This document shows, in pieces, positions 61,372 to 64,000 of a stretch of 64,000 nt of DNA. This stretch comes from DUQX01 sp050948825 (GTDB lineage Bacteria > Bacillota > Dethiobacteria > DTU022 > UBA8154): contig JBMNEO010000001.1 of the NCBI GenBank assembly GCA_050948825.1, forward strand, positions 21,450-85,449, written 5' to 3'. The notes beneath the pieces are model-generated. The model did no database searches and was not told where the DNA came from. It saw nothing but the letters and a program-made list of their open reading frames with translations. The position numbers and the translations under genes are program-made. Each line of letters opens with the position of its first letter. Positions within the stretch are counted from its first letter, which is position 1.

Positions 61372-62406
61372 TTAATCATGCTGATCATCTTTTTTTACTG
61401 CTTGCCAATCATCATTTTTTAATGCCGGCTGCCCCTTTTCCTTTAGCGCCAGGGCAACTGCCGGGTAAAAATGCCGGACAAATATACGCAGGATAGCAAG
61501 CAGGGGAATAACGACAATAAGACCTAAAAAACCCAGATAAAGCCCTCCCAGAAGCAGGGCGATGATCACCGTTAAAGGATGCAAATCCAGGCTGCGCCCG
61601 AATACCTGCGGGGCGATAAGCTGACTTTCTATTTGCTGGGCTATAACGGTTAAGACAATTACCTTCCAAACGAGCGAGGGGTCTTGCAAAAAGGCGATGA
61701 TCACTACGGGAACAGCCCCGATCAGCGGCCCAAAATAGGGGATGACGTTCGTTAAGGCGTTTAAAATGCCCAGAAACAGGGCAAACCTCACGCCCAAAAT
61801 CACCAGCCCAAGATACATCATCACGCCTACCGCCAGGGAATTGATGAAAATTCCACGCAGGTATGCTCCCAGGGTCAGGTTTATATCGCGCAGGGTGTTC
61901 TCCATACTTAAACGATACCCAGGGGGGATAAGCCGCAGGAAACGTTTTTTAAAAAAAGCGCTATCGCGAAGAATATAATAGGCAAAAAGAGGGACAAGAA
62001 AAAGGGCAAAGGTCTGGCTAAAAAGGGCCACTAAAAATTGCGTAAACGCCTCAAGGTTTAAAGTTAATAAATTCTGCAGCTCCGCGATGTTCTCGTCCAT
62101 GGCCTCCCGAACGCCGAGTGGAAAATTAAAGCGCCGGTAAACGTTTTCCAGATCCTCTACCAGGAGCATCAATTTTTCAGTAAGTTCGGGCAGGGACAGC
62201 ACCAGTTCCTGCATTTCACGGATTAAAACAGGAACGATGCTAAATCCGATAACCGTTAAAAGTGTCAAAAAAAAGATATATACAATGGCTATTCCTTTAG
62301 CCCGGCGAAGCTTTTGCTTTTCTAGATAGTTAACCAGCGGGCTAAGAAGATAAGTAACAAGTATAGCGATAAGCAAAGGGAAAACCAGAATTCCCTGGAT
62401 CCCCAT
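61372..62406 (-). CDS. AI-2E family transporter (PerM-like permease)
   Basis: Eight or so TM helices cover 344 residues. The signature includes PLLIAILVTYLLSPLVNYLE, GILNALTNVIPYFGPLIGAV and QIESQLIAPQVFGRSLDLHP, followed by LTVIIALLLGGLYLGFLGLI, all typical of the AI-2E/UPF0118 family. Members export small molecules or act as Na+/H+ antiporters. AI-2 transport itself is only one case. AAGGGGAGAG precedes the ATG. Confidence 0.93.
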   Translation of the reverse strand: MGIQGILVFPLLIAILVTYLLSPLVNYLEKQKLRRAKGIAIVYIFFLTLLTVIGFSIVPVLIREMQELVLSLPELTEKLMLLVEDLENVYRRFNFPLGVREAMDENIAELQNLLTLNLEAFTQFLVALFSQTFALFLVPLFAYYILRDSAFFKKRFLRLIPPGYRLSMENTLRDINLTLGAYLRGIFINSLAVGVMMYLGLVILGVRFALFLGILNALTNVIPYFGPLIGAVPVVIIAFLQDPSLVWKVIVLTVIAQQIESQLIAPQVFGRSLDLHPLTVIIALLLGGLYLGFLGLIVVIPLLAILRIFVRHFYPAVALALKEKGQPALKNDDWQAVKKDDQHD

Positions 62407-62471
62407 TTATCTCTCCCCTTTGCAAGTTAGCGCTGCAGTAAAAGCATTTGTATGTTATGCATGTTAGCGCT

Positions 62472-62717
62472 TCAGCATTTACCGGTTAATTCCTGCAGTG
62501 TTTCCTGAAGGAGCAGTTCATCGCCCCGCTGGATTGAATCTGCCAGTTTCCTGGCCTCTCCCCTGTCTTTTAAAGCATAAGAAACACCTTCCGGATCGAT
62601 GTAATATATTGTTATCTCGTTACCGTTGCAGGCAAATTCCAGGAGGCAGTCAGAACAGTAATATGTATCAGATCCTATTTTCCCTGTATTTACGCTCATA
62701 CAAACCGGGCAGTACAT
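62472..62717 (-). CDS. Small zinc-ribbon protein, 81 aa
   Basis: The N-terminus MYCPVCMSVNTGKIGSDTYY is followed by CSDCLLEFACNGNEITIYYI, giving a CxxC-x15-CxxC zinc ribbon. The C-terminal 45 residues are helical (GEARKLADSIQRGDELLLQE). The start has GGAGGAA upstream. The family is unrecognised. The gene lies after mnmA and before the permease gene, and may be co-transcribed with either. Confidence 0.8.
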   Translation of the reverse strand: MYCPVCMSVNTGKIGSDTYYCSDCLLEFACNGNEITIYYIDPEGVSYALKDRGEARKLADSIQRGDELLLQETLQELTGKC

Positions 62718-62868
62718 GTAAAAGAAATATTCCTCCCTGCTGATTATTATGAACTCATAATATTTATTTTTTCCAATTTAGAAAAAAAAATTCCCCATAA
62801 TATCAATAGATGGAGATTTAACCCAAAATCTTTGACTTCGTTTTTAAGCTTTGGATCCCCGCCGCTCT

Positions 62869-63987
62869 TTAGCCGCTTACTATCGTTCCGCCGCCCAGGA
62901 CTTCTTCCCCACGGTAGAATACTGCAAACTGCCCCGGGGTCACAGCTTTTTGCCTTTCCCGGAAAACCACGGTGGCGGAACCGTCCTCCGGAGGATACAA
63001 GACGGCGGGGACAAGGGACGAGCGATAGCGGATTTTAACTTCCACATCCTGCGGAAATCGGGGCGGCTCACCGCTGATAAAATTTAGCCCTCCCGCGACC
63101 AGGCTCTCGCTGTATGTTTCCTCTTCGTTCCCCACGACTAGCACATTGTTTTTCGGATCAATTTTAACCACGTACTGGGGCAGCTGTGAAGCCAGCCCGA
63201 GTCCCTTGCGCTGCCCGACGGTATAGAAAGCAACCCCGCGGTGCTCGCCAAGCTTCTCGCCGGAGGTTGAAAGAATATCCCCGGGAGTGAGCGCCTGCGG
63301 GTATTCCCTTTCCAGAAAGCCCCGGTAATCATTGTCCGGGAGAAAACAGATCTCCTGGCTCTCCGACCTTTCTGCTGTCCTTAGCCTCCTGCTCTTTGCC
63401 AACCCGCGCACTTCTTCCTTTGTATAACCACCCAGAGGGAAAAGAACACCGGCAAGCTGCTCCTGGTTGAGCATGCAGAGCATATAGCTTTGGTCCTTAT
63501 TCCGGTCAACACCCCTTAAAAGCCTGTAGGTATTATCTTGGGGCTCGCGGGCAATACGGGCATAATGCCCTGTAGCCAGGTAATCGATCCCCATGGAACG
63601 CGCTTTCTCCGACAATAGAGAAAACTTCAGGTGCCTATTGCATACAATACAGGGGTTTGGCGTCCTCCCCTGCAGGTATTCACCTGCAAAATACGAGACA
63701 ACCCGCGCACAAAATTCGTCCTGTACGTCCATAATATGCAGGGGTATGCCCAGGTCGTCTGCCACCATTCCGGCTTCTTCAACAGCATCGGAAGAACAGT
63801 ATCCCGGGGTTTTTTTTGCTGCGTTTTCTTTTGCAAACGGGTCTGCCCATAACCGCAGGGTAACCCCTACCGGTTCAAAACCGTCTTCCTTTAAAAGAAG
63901 GGCGGCCACAGAACTGTCCACCCCCCCGCTCATCGCTACCATAATTTTATCCCCGGGCTTTAGGCCGGGCCTTTTAAAACGATACAA
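62869..63987 (-). CDS. mnmA: tRNA-specific 2-thiouridylase MnmA
   Basis: It makes the 2-thiouridine at position 34 of tRNA. The PP-loop (VAMSGGVDSSVAALLLKEDG), the catalytic Cys in RTPNPCIVCNRHLKFSLL, the second Cys in ESQEICFLPDNDYRGF and the C-terminal VGQRKGLGLASQ and PGQFAVFYRGEEVLGGGTI are all present. A TTG at 63987 with GGGGG upstream is the visible start, but the frame is open to the window edge, so the true start may lie outside. Confidence 0.95.
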   Translation of the reverse strand: MYRFKRPGLKPGDKIMVAMSGGVDSSVAALLLKEDGFEPVGVTLRLWADPFAKENAAKKTPGYCSSDAVEEAGMVADDLGIPLHIMDVQDEFCARVVSYFAGEYLQGRTPNPCIVCNRHLKFSLLSEKARSMGIDYLATGHYARIAREPQDNTYRLLRGVDRNKDQSYMLCMLNQEQLAGVLFPLGGYTKEEVRGLAKSRRLRTAERSESQEICFLPDNDYRGFLEREYPQALTPGDILSTSGEKLGEHRGVAFYTVGQRKGLGLASQLPQYVVKIDPKNNVLVVGNEEETYSESLVAGGLNFISGEPPRFPQDVEVKIRYRSSLVPAVLYPPEDGSATVVFRERQKAVTPGQFAVFYRGEEVLGGGTIVSG

Positions 63988-64000
63988 AATAAAATCCCCC

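Overview
The window looks like a chromosomal segment of an anaerobic, endospore-lineage Firmicute (class Clostridia, possibly Peptococcaceae or Desulfotomaculum-like). The evidence is the gene order alaS-ireB-ruvX-DUF1292-mltG, the SipW/TasA-type exported proteins, consensus sigma-A promoters and strong AGGAGG ribosome binding sites, and short GGGGACGGTTCTC-type palindromic repeats. The taxonomic call is inference. Nearly every gene is on the minus strand, so transcription runs from right to left; the one clear exception is a truncated gene at 22.2-23.3 kb.

Layout from left to right. (1) 0-9 kb: four SipW-dependent TasA-like exported proteins plus a fifth broken by two frameshifts. One carries an inserted propeller-like domain and one is preceded by a cyclic-di-GMP-I riboswitch. 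Their signal peptidase (SipW-like) and a large Ig-repeat protein with an acidic tail follow. (2) 9-21 kb: a PilZ protein, an unrecognised 719-residue protein, a class-D-like sortase with a PPQTG-anchored substrate, two exported YSxAxV proteins, a second SipW-like peptidase, a LuxR-type response regulator with a frameshifted sensor kinase, and a DUF5305-like protein. (3) 20.5-23.3 kb: a decayed vapBC pair, another exported protein with a damaged signal peptide, and a truncated foreign gene associated with a 35-bp direct repeat. (4) 23.3-38.4 kb: a Tad/Flp pilus operon that starts at a cyclic-di-GMP-I riboswitch with terminator and ends at a strong terminator. In transcription order it holds a CpaF with a long acidic tail, an RcpC/CpaB-like fragment, two Flp pilins, prepilin peptidase, TadE, TadG, CpaB, CpaE, CpaF, TadB, TadC, a VWA protein, DUF192 and PilT. 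(5) 38.4-52 kb: a signalling block. A third cyclic-di-GMP-I riboswitch heads a transglutaminase-like gene and an EAL-HDOD gene. Next come an HD-GYP response regulator, two paralogous histidine kinases (one with a degenerate ATP site), a ketosynthase, a methyltransferase, and a 920-residue fusion of a SelA-like PLP enzyme to PAS-GGDEF-HD-GYP. (6) 52-64 kb: housekeeping genes (PBP, mltG, DUF1292, ruvX, ferredoxin-type aldo/keto reductase, ireB, alaS, AI-2E-family permease, zinc ribbon, mnmA), interrupted by a REP-associated transposase flanked by inverted REP arrays.

The theme is surface attachment controlled by cyclic-di-GMP. Matrix fibre proteins, sortase-anchored and Ig-like surface proteins and a Tad pilus sit with three cyclic-di-GMP-I riboswitches, a PilZ receptor, one GGDEF domain, two HD-GYP domains and one EAL-HDOD protein. 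The least familiar object is the SelA-like/GGDEF/HD-GYP fusion. At least six genes carry frameshifts or an in-frame stop. These may be real decay, phase variation or assembly error, and reads would decide.
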